64,000 bases of DNA from Alicyclobacillus sp. SP_1 (GTDB lineage Bacteria > Bacillota > Bacilli > Alicyclobacillales > Alicyclobacillaceae), in contig NZ_JAMCCX010000014.1 in the NCBI RefSeq assembly GCF_024706985.1, forward strand, positions 1-64,000. Reading direction: 5' to 3'. Positions within the stretch are counted from its first letter, which is position 1; each line of letters begins with the position of its first letter. The position numbers were made by a program, and so were the translations under genes. A model generated the notes under the pieces. That model was not told the DNA's origin, ran no database searches, and saw only the letters and a list, made by a program, of their open reading frames with translations. Shown here in pieces: positions 38,364 through 47,116 of the stretch.

Positions 38364-38796
38364 CGACCTCTCTCCTTCCGTGGCGGAGAACGGCGTCATC
38401 ATCGGCGACGCGCTGCAACAATGTTTCCATCTCTGTCACGGCGAGTCTGTCTTGATGCCCCACCACTTCATGCCACTGTCTCTCGGTGCGATGGGCCATC
38501 ATCAGCGACTCTCGCTTCCTCGCGACATCCAACGACACTTCTGCGCGCAGTCGCTCCAACTGACTCCACTGACTTTGCAAGAGGCACAGGTGATTGTTCC
38601 ACACTTGCCAGTGAGAAACCTCTAAATGAAGCGATCTTTGCCGCACAGCTTCCGCCATTGCCGCCTGCAGTTCGGCCATTGTCTCTTCCAACTCCTGAAG
38701 TTGCCTTTGCGATAGCGCGAATTGTCGCTGCGCTGCCGTTTCTAAATTCTCCTGAATCGCATGGTACCGTTTGGCGAAACGTCGAAAGTCATTCAC
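38356..38796 (-). CDS. fliJ: Flagellar export chaperone-escort FliJ
   Basis: Central stalk of the export ATPase that links FliI to FlhA. About 146 residues, nearly all coiled coil (FAKRYHAIQENLETAAQRQF, LEETMAELQAAMAEAVRQRS). The family is defined more by shape than sequence; position directly after fliI and length support it. GTG 38796 overlaps the fliI stop by four bases (GTGA). Confidence 0.88.
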   Translation of the reverse strand: MNDFRRFAKRYHAIQENLETAAQRQFALSQRQLQELEETMAELQAAMAEAVRQRSLHLEVSHWQVWNNHLCLLQSQWSQLERLRAEVSLDVARKRESLMMAHRTERQWHEVVGHQDRLAVTEMETLLQRVADDDAVLRHGRREVGG

Positions 38797-40106
38797 ACGA
38801 CCACCCCCGACACGCACTCCAGCTGCCTCAAGGTGTCTTCCCACGTAGCGGCTTCGTCCCGATGCTGACGCACCAAAGCATGGATCTCCGGCAATTTGCG
38901 AATGGCCATGTCCGCATCGGGATCGGCCCCTGGTTGATAAGCACCAATCCTCACCAAGTCTTCAACTTCTCGATAGCGCTGCATCCAACTCCGCACTTGC
39001 CGCGCAGCAGTTGCTTGTACCGGAGTGGCCAGCGAGGGGAACAGTCGGCTCAAACTCGCCAACACGTCTACTGCGGGAAAGTGCCCAGCATTTGCAATCG
39101 TACGCGACAACACCATGTGCCCGTCAAGAATACCTCGCACCGCATCTGCAATCGGATCGTTCATGTCATCGCCATCGACCAAAACCGTATAGAAAGCCGT
39201 GATGGTTCCATTTTTTCCAGCGCCGGACCGTTCCAAGAGACGCGGGAGCATCGCAAAAACCGATGGAGTATATCCGCGACTGGTAGGTGGTTCCCCAACT
39301 GCGAGCCCAATTTCTCGCTGGGCCATGGCAAAGCGCGTGATGGAGTCCAACATGAAGTTCACATGATATCCTTCATCCCGAAAGTACTCCGCGACTGTGG
39401 TCGCTACCATCGCTGCTTTAATCCGAATGAGTGCCGGTTGATCGGACGTGGCGACAATCACGACGCTCTGCCCCAAGCCCTCAGTCCCCAAGTCGTTTTC
39501 AAGAAACTCGCGAACTTCGCGGCCACGCTCCCCGATTAACCCGATAACGTTCACATCCGCTTGAGAGTGCCGCGCAATCATAGACAAGAGAGTCGACTTA
39601 CCGACGCCACTACCAGCAAAAATGCCCATGCGCTGACCTCGCCCAACCGTGAGCAGGCTGTCAATGACGCGTACCCCCGTTGGCATTGGCTGGGCGATCC
39701 GCTGTCGCTCCAAGGGATGTGGAGAAGCTCCGTCCATCAGGCGTAATTCCGCACCTTGCACTGGGCCAAGCCCGTCCATCGGTTGCCCGAGTCCGTCGAG
39801 AATCCGCCCCCGCAAGTTCGGACCGCACGGAACTGCGAGCGAAGAGCCAAGTGCTGTCACGTCCGCCCCCGGAGACACGGACTTAATTTCGCCGAGTGGC
39901 ATCAAAATGAGACGGTCTTCTCGAAAACCAACAACCTCTGCAGTACATTCCGCGCCGCCGTCCGATTGAATCGAACAGATATCTCCAATCGTCGCCTTGG
40001 GTCCCATCGATTCAATCGTCATCCCGACCACTTTAACGACTCGGCCATAGAGCCGAAAAAGTCGCATCTGCTGCAATTTTTCATCAAACCACAGCGTGTT
40101 AGTCAT
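38793..40106 (-). CDS. fliI: Flagellum-specific ATPase FliI
   Basis: Hexameric ATPase of the flagellar export machine, related to F1-beta. 437 residues. Walker A IFAGSGVGKSTLLSMIARHS (about 168-187), catalytic Glu region GLIGERGREVREFLENDLGT, Walker B VNFMLDSITRFAMAQREIGL and the PPTSRGYTPSVFAMLPRLLE tract are present. Starts eight bases inside fliH. FliH regulates it. Confidence 0.98.
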   Translation of the reverse strand: MTNTLWFDEKLQQMRLFRLYGRVVKVVGMTIESMGPKATIGDICSIQSDGGAECTAEVVGFREDRLILMPLGEIKSVSPGADVTALGSSLAVPCGPNLRGRILDGLGQPMDGLGPVQGAELRLMDGASPHPLERQRIAQPMPTGVRVIDSLLTVGRGQRMGIFAGSGVGKSTLLSMIARHSQADVNVIGLIGERGREVREFLENDLGTEGLGQSVVIVATSDQPALIRIKAAMVATTVAEYFRDEGYHVNFMLDSITRFAMAQREIGLAVGEPPTSRGYTPSVFAMLPRLLERSGAGKNGTITAFYTVLVDGDDMNDPIADAVRGILDGHMVLSRTIANAGHFPAVDVLASLSRLFPSLATPVQATAARQVRSWMQRYREVEDLVRIGAYQPGADPDADMAIRKLPEIHALVRQHRDEAATWEDTLRQLECVSGVVV

Positions 40107-40872
40107 CGGCGCTCAGACTCCGTTCTATGAGCTCGCGGATAAGCGGTTCGAGCAGAGAAAAGCGTGTCTCCTTGCGCGCATCCACCCTGCCAACTTCAGA
40201 ACGAATCTCGCAGCCGCCGCGACTCAGACTGGCGTCTGGAACAATGACCACATCCCACTCACCAAACTTCCGCTGTTGCCAGAACCCATGAGCATCTGCT
40301 GCCGCGGCAAAGTCATCGGGATGAACGCGAATTTCAACCCGCGAAGCACCTAAGACATAGTCCAGCAACTCGCCGACCATTTTCTCAACATTAGGAGCAC
40401 CAGTGAGCAACTCACGCTGCAAGAGGCGCTCCGTCATGGAAATCACTGCATCACGCAGAGGATTGGCCAACTTTGCATAAAGTTCGCCACGCAACCTCCC
40501 AACATCTTGAACCAACAACCGCATCTGGTCTATTAGAGGCAGATACTCATCCATGAACTCTTGTCGAGCGGTCGTCTGCCCCGCCTGGAATCCTGCCTGA
40601 TAGCCATCTACGGTCGCCTGTTGGCGGATGACTGCTGCCTCCTCCACAGCTGCCGCGCGCACTTCTGCGGCTTGGCGATGAGCGTTTTCCACATCTCGAT
40701 GGATATTCTCCCGCCATGCCTGGTTCCACACTTCTTCCGAAACGAAACACTCCTCTGCTGTATCTGGGAAGATGCTCGGAAGTGGCAGCCACTGAGAATC
40801 GTCGAACGACGGTATCATGGCTATCTTCGCGCTGTCCGTGAGTACCTCGAATCCTTTCAAGACTTTAGACAA
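40099..40872 (-). CDS. fliH: Flagellar export ATPase regulator FliH
   Basis: Binds FliI and holds the ATPase complex at the C-ring. About 257 residues from TTG 40872 (LSKVLKGFEVLTDSAKIAMI), with GGAGGAGGTGA eight bases upstream. The middle is Ala/Glu-rich coiled coil (NAHRQAAEVRAAAVEEAAVI, then GYQAGFQAGQ), and the C-terminal domain (LLQRELLTGAPNVEKMVGEL) is V-type stator-like. It overlaps fliG and fliI by eight bases each. Confidence 0.9.
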   Translation of the reverse strand: MSKVLKGFEVLTDSAKIAMIPSFDDSQWLPLPSIFPDTAEECFVSEEVWNQAWRENIHRDVENAHRQAAEVRAAAVEEAAVIRQQATVDGYQAGFQAGQTTARQEFMDEYLPLIDQMRLLVQDVGRLRGELYAKLANPLRDAVISMTERLLQRELLTGAPNVEKMVGELLDYVLGASRVEIRVHPDDFAAAADAHGFWQQRKFGEWDVVIVPDASLSRGGCEIRSEVGRVDARKETRFSLLEPLIRELIERSLSADD

Positions 40873-41878
40873 TGATATCGTCACCTCCTCCACGAGCGAC
40901 GATGATTTCGCCGGACTCTTCGAGCCTGCGAATCACACCGACAATTCGCTGTTGAGCATCCTCAACATCACGCAGACGAACGGGACCCATAAACTCCATG
41001 TCTTCCTTGAACGTCTCGACCATACGCTTCGACATATTTTCAAAAACGATACGCTGCACTTCCTCGCTTGACACCTTGAGAGATAATTGTAAATCTTTGG
41101 GATCCACATCGCGTATGACGCGTTGAATCGAGCGACCGTCGAGAAGCACAATGTCTTCGAAGACAAACATTTTTTTCTTAATTTCATCCGCTAGTTCAGG
41201 ATTTTCCAACTCGAGCGTTTCAAGAATCGCTTTTTCGGTACTGCGGTCCACGCCATTCAATATCTTCACGACCGCGTCAACCCCACCTGTTTGGGTACTA
41301 TCGAAAGATGCCATGGTCGACAATTTCTCTTCGAGCACTTCTTCAACGTGCGATATCACATCCGGTGAAGTACCGGTCATGAGAGCAATCCGCCTCGCCA
41401 CATCCGCTTGCATGGGATGCGGCAACGCCGAGATAATCAAAGCCGCTTGAGTTGGTTCCAAGTAAGACAGAACAAGAGCCATCGTTTGTGGATGCTCGTC
41501 CTGCAAAAAAGTGAGCAATTGCGTAGGGTCAGCTTTACGGGCAAAATGAAATGGCCTCACTTGTAAACTCGACGTCAATTTCAGCAAGATACTTTCCGCC
41601 TCCGAGCTACCAAGCGCCTTCTCCAGCGCTTCCCGAGCAAACGCAATGCCCCCCGTGGAGATGTACTCTTTGGCCATTGCAATGTCCCGAAACTCTTTTA
41701 AAACACTCTCACGCTGTTCGAGGTCGACTTTGCTCAAATTCGCAATTTCAAAGGTCAGTTGCTCGACTTCATCGCTCGAAAGTTGTCGATACACTTTTGC
41801 AGCAACATCTTGTCCAAGCGAAATTAAAAGTACCGCAGCCTTTTGTCTTCCCGACATCCCCTGTCGCGACCGTTGCAA
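40865..41878 (-). CDS. fliG: Flagellar motor switch protein FliG
   Basis: Rotor protein that contacts the stator and generates torque. 337 residues, full length. N-terminal FliF-binding domain (GRQKAAVLLISLGQDVAAKV), the EHPQTMALVLSYLEP motif in the middle domain, and the C-terminal torque helix with charged residues (LLDGRSIQRVIRDVDPKDLQ, LSLKVSSEEVQRIVFENMSK). The start is TTG 41878 with AAAGGGGG ten bases before; an ATG seven codons in is the alternative. Confidence 0.98.
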   Translation of the reverse strand: MQRSRQGMSGRQKAAVLLISLGQDVAAKVYRQLSSDEVEQLTFEIANLSKVDLEQRESVLKEFRDIAMAKEYISTGGIAFAREALEKALGSSEAESILLKLTSSLQVRPFHFARKADPTQLLTFLQDEHPQTMALVLSYLEPTQAALIISALPHPMQADVARRIALMTGTSPDVISHVEEVLEEKLSTMASFDSTQTGGVDAVVKILNGVDRSTEKAILETLELENPELADEIKKKMFVFEDIVLLDGRSIQRVIRDVDPKDLQLSLKVSSEEVQRIVFENMSKRMVETFKEDMEFMGPVRLRDVEDAQQRIVGVIRRLEESGEIIVARGGGDDIIV

Positions 41879-41910
41879 TGAGTTCCATCCCCCTTTCTTC
41901 TCACGTCGCT

Positions 41911-43437
41911 TTACTCGGTCAGCCAGGTTCTTAACAGACTCGCGAATTCTTCCGGCTTTTTGTTGGCTAAATTAGCCAGTTGTTCACGCATACGTTCATC
42001 ATCCGTAAGCGGAACCCCTTCCATGTCGTCGACGGCTGATGTCTGCGCAAAAATCGGTTCAGCCTGTGCATCCGCAGCACGTTGGCGCCGACGATACATG
42101 GCATATCCGCCGCCAGCCATCGCCATAACTGCCAACAAGCCGAGCAGCTCATAAAGCAGCGTATGAGTGTGCGACGAAACCGGTTGACTCGGTGTCACAT
42201 GGAAGGGCATGAGTGACACAGACACGGTATTGACTTTGCCCGGCGCGCCTTGACCAACAGAGTTACTAACAAACGTCTTGATCTGACTCAATGTAGATGC
42301 TGGAATGGTTCGGGTAGTTCCATTCAAAAACACTGCGACAGAATACCCTTTGATTTGTACCGGGTCTTTCACCGTCGTCGTATTGATATAGCTATTTGTG
42401 TAATTGGTCGTGGTCTGAGAACTCGTCGAACTCGATGGCCCAGTACTAGACCCCTTGCCTGCATACGTCGGTAAGTTTGGATTGGTCGCGGCTTGCCCCG
42501 CCGGCCCACCGGCCGTATTGGCTCCGTTGGTTGAAGAACTGCGTGTGACCTGACTGCTCGTCGGGAGCCCTGTCGTCTGCCCAGGCAACGTCTGCAAAAT
42601 GTGGGATTTACTCTGGACTTGATTAAAAGTGACATCCGCGTGGACTATGACCACGGCGTTTCCCTGACCGACCAATTGATCTAATCCTTGCTGCAGTTGC
42701 TGCGTCATGGTCTGATTAATTTGATTGCGGAGAGCAATTTCGGACGAAGTCGTAGGACTGAGGGCAACCCCGGAAGATTGTGAGGACAACGTGACACCAT
42801 CCTGGTCAGTCACAGTCACTTGAGACGGGGTCAATCCGGTGACGGAGTGCGCAACCAATTGCTGAATCCCAGCCACTTGCACCGACGACAGCTGAACGCC
42901 TGGCCCTAATTCCACAAAGACCGAAGCTTTGGCTCCTGTCTCTGGTTGCGAAATAAAGATTTGCTGTTGGGGCATCACAATGTGCACCTGCGCACTCTCG
43001 ACGCCATTGATGCTTTCAATGGTGCCATTCAGACTCTCTTGAAGAGCATTGAGAACTTGTAAATTAAATTGGTCTTCGGTCATTCCAAAGGAACTTTTCA
43101 CGGAACTGTAACCAATGTAACCCGACTTCGGTAGTCCCGCCATTGCCAGTTGGATCCGTGCAGTATTGGCATCTGCCTTCGGCACTAGGACTGCCGAACC
43201 TTCAATTTGCGACGGGATTTTTAGCGTCTCCAGTTGCGTTTGGACTTGACCGAGAGACTTATTGTCCAAGCCGCTCATAATCGTCACATAATTCGGTCGA
43301 AGCGCGATCCAGAGGATTGCAAAGAAGGCCGCAAGAATAGCGACGACAGCAATCAAGAGATTTCGCCGCTGAGTAGGCGAAAATGCCATCCATCTTCCCT
43401 TTACCCTACCCCAGACCCGATTGAAAGTATCACCCAA
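41911..43437 (-). CDS. fliF: Flagellar MS-ring protein FliF
   Basis: Membrane ring on which the rotor and export gate are built. 508 residues: membrane helix (LLIAVVAILAAFFAILWIAL), ring-building motifs (GLPKSGYIGYSSVKSSFGMT, NGVESAQVHIVMPQQQIF), a Ser/Thr/Gly-rich loop (about 300-360), second membrane helix near 430 and a C-terminal FliG-binding tail (NLANKKPEEFASLLRTWLTE). The start is TTG 43437 with AAGGTGG about eight bases upstream. A 154-base gap to fliE holds no clear gene. Confidence 0.97.
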   Translation of the reverse strand: MGDTFNRVWGRVKGRWMAFSPTQRRNLLIAVVAILAAFFAILWIALRPNYVTIMSGLDNKSLGQVQTQLETLKIPSQIEGSAVLVPKADANTARIQLAMAGLPKSGYIGYSSVKSSFGMTEDQFNLQVLNALQESLNGTIESINGVESAQVHIVMPQQQIFISQPETGAKASVFVELGPGVQLSSVQVAGIQQLVAHSVTGLTPSQVTVTDQDGVTLSSQSSGVALSPTTSSEIALRNQINQTMTQQLQQGLDQLVGQGNAVVIVHADVTFNQVQSKSHILQTLPGQTTGLPTSSQVTRSSSTNGANTAGGPAGQAATNPNLPTYAGKGSSTGPSSSTSSQTTTNYTNSYINTTTVKDPVQIKGYSVAVFLNGTTRTIPASTLSQIKTFVSNSVGQGAPGKVNTVSVSLMPFHVTPSQPVSSHTHTLLYELLGLLAVMAMAGGGYAMYRRRQRAADAQAEPIFAQTSAVDDMEGVPLTDDERMREQLANLANKKPEEFASLLRTWLTE

Positions 43438-43591
43438 AGTCGTTCCACCTTGCCCTTTTGCACGCGCGCAATGTTTCTCACTCTGGCGCGAGCTGTTTAG
43501 TCATCATCTCAGTTGTATAAAAGCGTACCGAAAACCCTGGATTTGAGGCAGAAAAGAGGACTGTCCAAAATCACCTGTACCAAAACAAAGC

Positions 43592-43900
43592 TCACATTTG
43601 CATATTCATAATGGAGTCATACGCCGAAACCACGCGATTTCTGACTTGGACCATAGTGTCGAGCGCAAGGGTTGCCTTTTGTTCGGCAACCATCACTTGG
43701 TCGATGGATACGGGACCACCCATCGCATAACTCATGGCTGCCTTATCTGCTTTTTGAGACAGCTGGTTAACTTGCGAGAGAGAGTTCTGGAGATACTGCA
43801 AAAACGAATTTCCCGCTGACGAATTTGACGAATGTCGCGTAGTCAGTGCAGTCGAGGAAAGACTCGTGGACAGGCTGAACGGTAGAATCGCGCTCATCAA
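43592..43900 (-). CDS. fliE: Flagellar hook-basal body protein FliE
   Basis: Joins the MS-ring to the rod. 102 residues: Ser/Thr-rich start, then the conserved FliE helices (SFLQYLQNSLSQVNQLSQKA, GGPVSIDQVMVAEQKATLAL, MVQVRNRVVSAYDSIMNMQM). It lies 34 bases after flgC, in the standard flgB-flgC-fliE-fliF order. Confidence 0.97.
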   Translation of the reverse strand: MMSAILPFSLSTSLSSTALTTRHSSNSSAGNSFLQYLQNSLSQVNQLSQKADKAAMSYAMGGPVSIDQVMVAEQKATLALDTMVQVRNRVVSAYDSIMNMQM

Positions 43901-43934
43901 TACTCACTCCAATAATGTTGTCTTTTGACTACGC

Positions 43935-44384
43935 TTACTTTCCTAGGTTAATCGCGTCCATGTCCATACTCTTTGTTGCGTCAAACGCTGTTACATTCGC
44001 TTCGTACGCTCGGCTAGCAGACATGAGATCTGCCATTTGGGTGCTAATATCAACATTCGGCATTTGTACATAGCCATTCACAGCATCAGGGCTCGATGGG
44101 TCATAGACAAGGCGAAAAGGACTCGGGTTCTGCATTATCCCTGATACTTGCACACCAGCAGTTGCGGATGAAATGCCAGAAACGCCAGCCTGTTGAAGAT
44201 AACTCGCAAAGGAAGAAGACATCGAAATCGGAGATAGGACCGGAATTTCCTCCCGATACGGACCACCTTCTGGAGTGCGGGTGGTGTCAGCATTCGCAAT
44301 GTTGTTTGCAATCACATCCATTACCAGCCGCTGCGCTGTCAGCCCAGATGCACTGATGGACAGACCACCAAGCCAGTCGCTCAT
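43935..44384 (-). CDS. flgC: Flagellar rod protein FlgC
   Basis: Proximal rod subunit. 149 residues: rod-family N terminus (LSISASGLTAQRLVMDVIAN then NIANADTTRTPEGGPYR) and C-terminal helix (NVDISTQMADLMSASRAYEA then NVTAFDATKSMDMDAINLG). Five bases after flgB. Confidence 0.98.
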   Translation of the reverse strand: MSDWLGGLSISASGLTAQRLVMDVIANNIANADTTRTPEGGPYREEIPVLSPISMSSSFASYLQQAGVSGISSATAGVQVSGIMQNPSPFRLVYDPSSPDAVNGYVQMPNVDISTQMADLMSASRAYEANVTAFDATKSMDMDAINLGK

Positions 44385-44389
44385 TATGT

Positions 44390-44815
44390 TCAGCCCCCTA
44401 CGATGGCAGTTTCCAATCTCTGAAACCGCAATTGCATGTCTTGTACCAACGCATTGTAACGAATCTGATTTGCAGCCATCTTCGCCATCTGGCTGTCTAG
44501 GTTGACGTTGTTACCATCATTCTCTACCGAGGTATCGCTTGATGCAGTGATTGCCGGCGTTTGACCTAACCACTGCGAAGCAGAGGAAACAATTCCAGAG
44601 CCGGAAACGGAGATAGGAATATGAGAAGCTCCAAAGGCAGTGCCACCATTGGGCTTTGAAACTGCAGAGCGCAGAGTCACTTCGAACGAAACGTGTTCAG
44701 CCTTGTAACCAGGGGTATTCGCGTTGGCAATATTCGTGGAATAAACCTGCTGACGCAAATCAGCCACCTGAAGCGCCCGCTCCAAAACATCCATAGTTAG
44801 ACCATCTAACGACAC
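44390..44815 (-). CDS. flgB: Flagellar rod protein FlgB
   Basis: Proximal rod subunit and first gene of the fla/che operon. 141 residues; VADLRQQVYSTNIANANTPG followed by YKAEHVSFE is the rod/hook family N terminus, and LDSQMAKMAANQIRYNALVQ the C-terminal helix. Start GTG 44815 (VSLDGLTMDVLERAL) aligns with the usual MSL start of FlgB even though the purine-rich GAGGGGTGA lies close to it. Confidence 0.97.
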   Translation of the reverse strand: MSLDGLTMDVLERALQVADLRQQVYSTNIANANTPGYKAEHVSFEVTLRSAVSKPNGGTAFGASHIPISVSGSGIVSSASQWLGQTPAITASSDTSVENDGNNVNLDSQMAKMAANQIRYNALVQDMQLRFQRLETAIVGG

Positions 44816-44843
44816 ACCATCACCCCTCGCGCGTCAGACTGCG

Positions 44844-44887
44844 CACCGACGAATTCAGGAGAATGCAGAAAACGTGGCGCGTCGGTG
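44844..44887 (-). promoter_or_regulatory. Inverted repeat in the fla/che operon leader
   Basis: CACCGACG (44844-44851) and CGTCGGTG (44880-44887) form a perfect 8-bp inverted repeat with a 28-base loop, 29-72 bases upstream of flgB. In the transcript it could fold just before the flgB ribosome site. I found no convincing sigma-A or sigma-D promoter in 44888-44992, although TTGACG occurs there without a good -10. Confidence 0.4.
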
Positions 44888-44992
44888 AACATCTCAATCC
44901 ATTTAGGACTTGTCGTAGTTGCATATTCGTCAAGAACAACGTAATTCCTGCATGAACAGACATCCTTCGACAAAACGCGTATGTTCCCCAAC

Positions 44993-45018
44993 AAAAAAAC
45001 CGACTCCCATCGAGTCGG
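44993..45018 (-). terminator. Intrinsic terminator after hslU
   Basis: On the minus strand CCGACTC and GAGTCGG (complements of 45012-45018 and 45000-45006) form a 7-bp stem with a 5-base loop, followed by seven U (44993-44999). It ends the trmFO-hslVU transcript 57 bases after hslU and separates it from the fla/che operon. Confidence 0.88.
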
Positions 45019-45075
45019 TCAGGCAAATGCACAGATACAGACCTCGCAGAAAGTTTAAAGATATGAGAGTACTGG

Positions 45076-46458
45076 TCAAAGAATGTACTGACTCAAGTCC
45101 CGGTTCAGAACGATTCCCGCTAACTTTTCATCCACATACTCCGGAGTAATCGATATCTCAGCCAGGTGAATCTCCGGCGCCTCAAACGAGAGATCCTCCA
45201 ACACGCGTTCCAGTAACGTATGCAACCTTCGGGCGCCAATGTTTTCAGTCTCTTGATTCACCTTTTGCGCCATTTCCGCAATCCGTTGAATGCCCGCTTC
45301 CGTAAATTGCACACGAATTCCCTCAGTATCGAGCAACGCAATGTATTGCTTGATCAGCGAGTGCTCGGGCTCTTTCAGAATTCTCACGAACTCGGCCGCC
45401 GTCAACGGTTCTAGTTCTACGCGAATTGGGAACCTCCCTTGCAATTCGGGAATTAGGTCCGAAGGTTTAGCCATGTGAAAGGCACCCGCTCCGATGAACA
45501 AGATGTAATCCGTTTTGACCGCACCGTGCTTCGTGACCACCGTCGACCCTTCGACGATGGGCAGAATATCACGCTGCACCCCCTCGCGCGATACATCTTG
45601 ACCCCGAGACTCTTTTCCAGCGATTTTGTCCATTTCATCAATGAAAATAATGCCGCGATTTTCTGCCCTATGAACGGCCTCTGTAGTGACAGAATCCATG
45701 TCAATTAGCTTCTGAGCTTCCTCTTGCATGAGTACTTCTCGCGCTTCTTGAACGGTCATTCTGCGCTTTTTGCGACTCTTCGGAAGGAGACTCCCGAGGG
45801 CTTCCTGCAGGTTTCCGAGACCTTCGGCCCCCATGCCAGGCATCAGTCCGAGAGGCATCTGACTTTGCTCCTCCACCTCCACTTCGATCATCTGCGTCTC
45901 GAGGTTGCCCATATCCAGTTGCCGCTGCACGCGCATCCGCTCTGTACGAATCGACTCGGAAGGCTGACTGTGGGTGGTGTTGTTCCCCCCCCCACCAAAC
46001 AGCATTTCGAGTGGATTGGAAACGGACTTACGCGCACTGGGGTCCGGAACTAAAGTCTCGACAATTCTCTCCTCGGCCCGCCGCCGCGCCTCATCTCGCA
46101 CTCTGTCCATGTGTTCAAGCTTGACCATGCGAATGGCCGTCTCGACCAAATCGCGAATCATCCCCTCGACGTCTCGGCCAACGTAGCCAACCTCCGTGAA
46201 TTTCGTAGCCTCCACCTTAATAAACGGCGCACCCACTAATTTGCTAAGCCTTCGGGCAATCTCGGTCTTCCCTACACCAGTCGGCCCAATCATGAGAATG
46301 TTTTTCGGCGTAATCTCATCCTGCCACTCCGAGTCCAACTGAGCACGGCGAAAGCGATTGCGCAAAGCGACCGCTACCGCTCGCTTGGCAGCGCGTTGAC
46401 CTACGATGTACCGGTCCAATTCAGCGACAATTTGCTTTGGTGTCAAATCTCGTTCCAT
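45076..46458 (-). CDS. hslU: HslU (ClpY) ATPase of the HslUV protease
   Basis: AAA+ unfoldase that feeds HslV. About 460 residues from ATG 46458 ([20 protein letters not shown]), nine bases after GGGGGG; the ATG three codons upstream is on top of that purine run. Walker [18 protein letters not shown], the intermediate I domain (about 110-240, with [10 protein letters not shown] further on), Walker [15 protein letters not shown] and sensor region ([12 protein letters not shown]) are present; the C-terminal RDLSQYIL is the HslV-activating tail. 21 bases after hslV. Confidence 0.98.
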   Translation of the reverse strand: MERDLTPKQIVAELDRYIVGQRAAKRAVAVALRNRFRRAQLDSEWQDEITPKNILMIGPTGVGKTEIARRLSKLVGAPFIKVEATKFTEVGYVGRDVEGMIRDLVETAIRMVKLEHMDRVRDEARRRAEERIVETLVPDPSARKSVSNPLEMLFGGGGNNTTHSQPSESIRTERMRVQRQLDMGNLETQMIEVEVEEQSQMPLGLMPGMGAEGLGNLQEALGSLLPKSRKKRRMTVQEAREVLMQEEAQKLIDMDSVTTEAVHRAENRGIIFIDEMDKIAGKESRGQDVSREGVQRDILPIVEGSTVVTKHGAVKTDYILFIGAGAFHMAKPSDLIPELQGRFPIRVELEPLTAAEFVRILKEPEHSLIKQYIALLDTEGIRVQFTEAGIQRIAEMAQKVNQETENIGARRLHTLLERVLEDLSFEAPEIHLAEISITPEYVDEKLAGIVLNRDLSQYIL

Positions 46459-46479
46459 TTTGCCCATCCCCCCGCTCAG

Positions 46480-47037
46480 TCAGTTCGCGATACTCTGGTC
46501 CGCTCCAACCTTTTCGATGACCAGGTGGTCGTTCGTAAAGACGCAAATTTCCGAAGCGATAGTCAGAGCTTGGTGTGCAATTTCGGCCGGTTCCATATCC
46601 GTCGAACGAGCCAATGCTCGGCCTGCGGCGAGAGCATAAGGGCCGCCCGATCCGATAGCACAAATTCCATCATCCGGCTCAATAACTTCTCCACCACCGG
46701 AGACAATGTACAGATTTTCTGAATTCATGGTCAGCAACATCGCCTCTAGTTTTTGGAGAACCTTGTCAGAGCGCCATTCTTTGGCGAGTTCTACCACAGA
46801 ACGAGACATGTTCCCGTGATACTCCTCCAACCGCGCTTCAAATTTTTCAAACAGCGTGAAGGCATCTGCCACAGACCCAGCAAACCCAGCAACTACAGTT
46901 CCGTGATACAAACGTCTGACTTTGCGCGCCCCGCGCTTCATCACCATGGAATTCCCGAAAGTCACCTGTCCGTCTCCAGCCATGGCCCCTACTCCATTTT
47001 TCAGAATGGCGAATATCGTCGTGGCATGCAATTCCAT
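46480..47037 (-). CDS. hslV: HslV (ClpQ) peptidase subunit
   Basis: Proteasome-like peptidase of HslUV. About 185 residues from ATG 47037 with GAGGAG nine bases before. The core [20 protein letters not shown] followed by [11 protein letters not shown] is clear, as are [20 protein letters not shown] and [17 protein letters not shown]. The N terminus reads MELHATT: there is no Ser directly after Met, unlike the B. subtilis enzyme, which is reported to use its N-terminal Ser. The nucleophile here may be the first Thr of the TT pair after processing. Upstream xerC, usual in Bacillus, is absent. Confidence 0.96.
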   Translation of the reverse strand: MELHATTIFAILKNGVGAMAGDGQVTFGNSMVMKRGARKVRRLYHGTVVAGFAGSVADAFTLFEKFEARLEEYHGNMSRSVVELAKEWRSDKVLQKLEAMLLTMNSENLYIVSGGGEVIEPDDGICAIGSGGPYALAAGRALARSTDMEPAEIAHQALTIASEICVFTNDHLVIEKVGADQSIAN

Positions 47038-47116
47038 CGGCACTCTCTCCTCTCGTGCGGCCCGCAGCCGCCGCGATGACCTTTTTACTGTGATGCACTA
47101 GACCGACAACACATTT

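Noticed and set aside
38421-39539. 372-residue plus-strand frame opposite fliJ and fliI
   Set aside because: It is the antisense shadow of well-supported genes, has no ribosome site, and its product (many His, Arg, Ser, Pro) has no domain.
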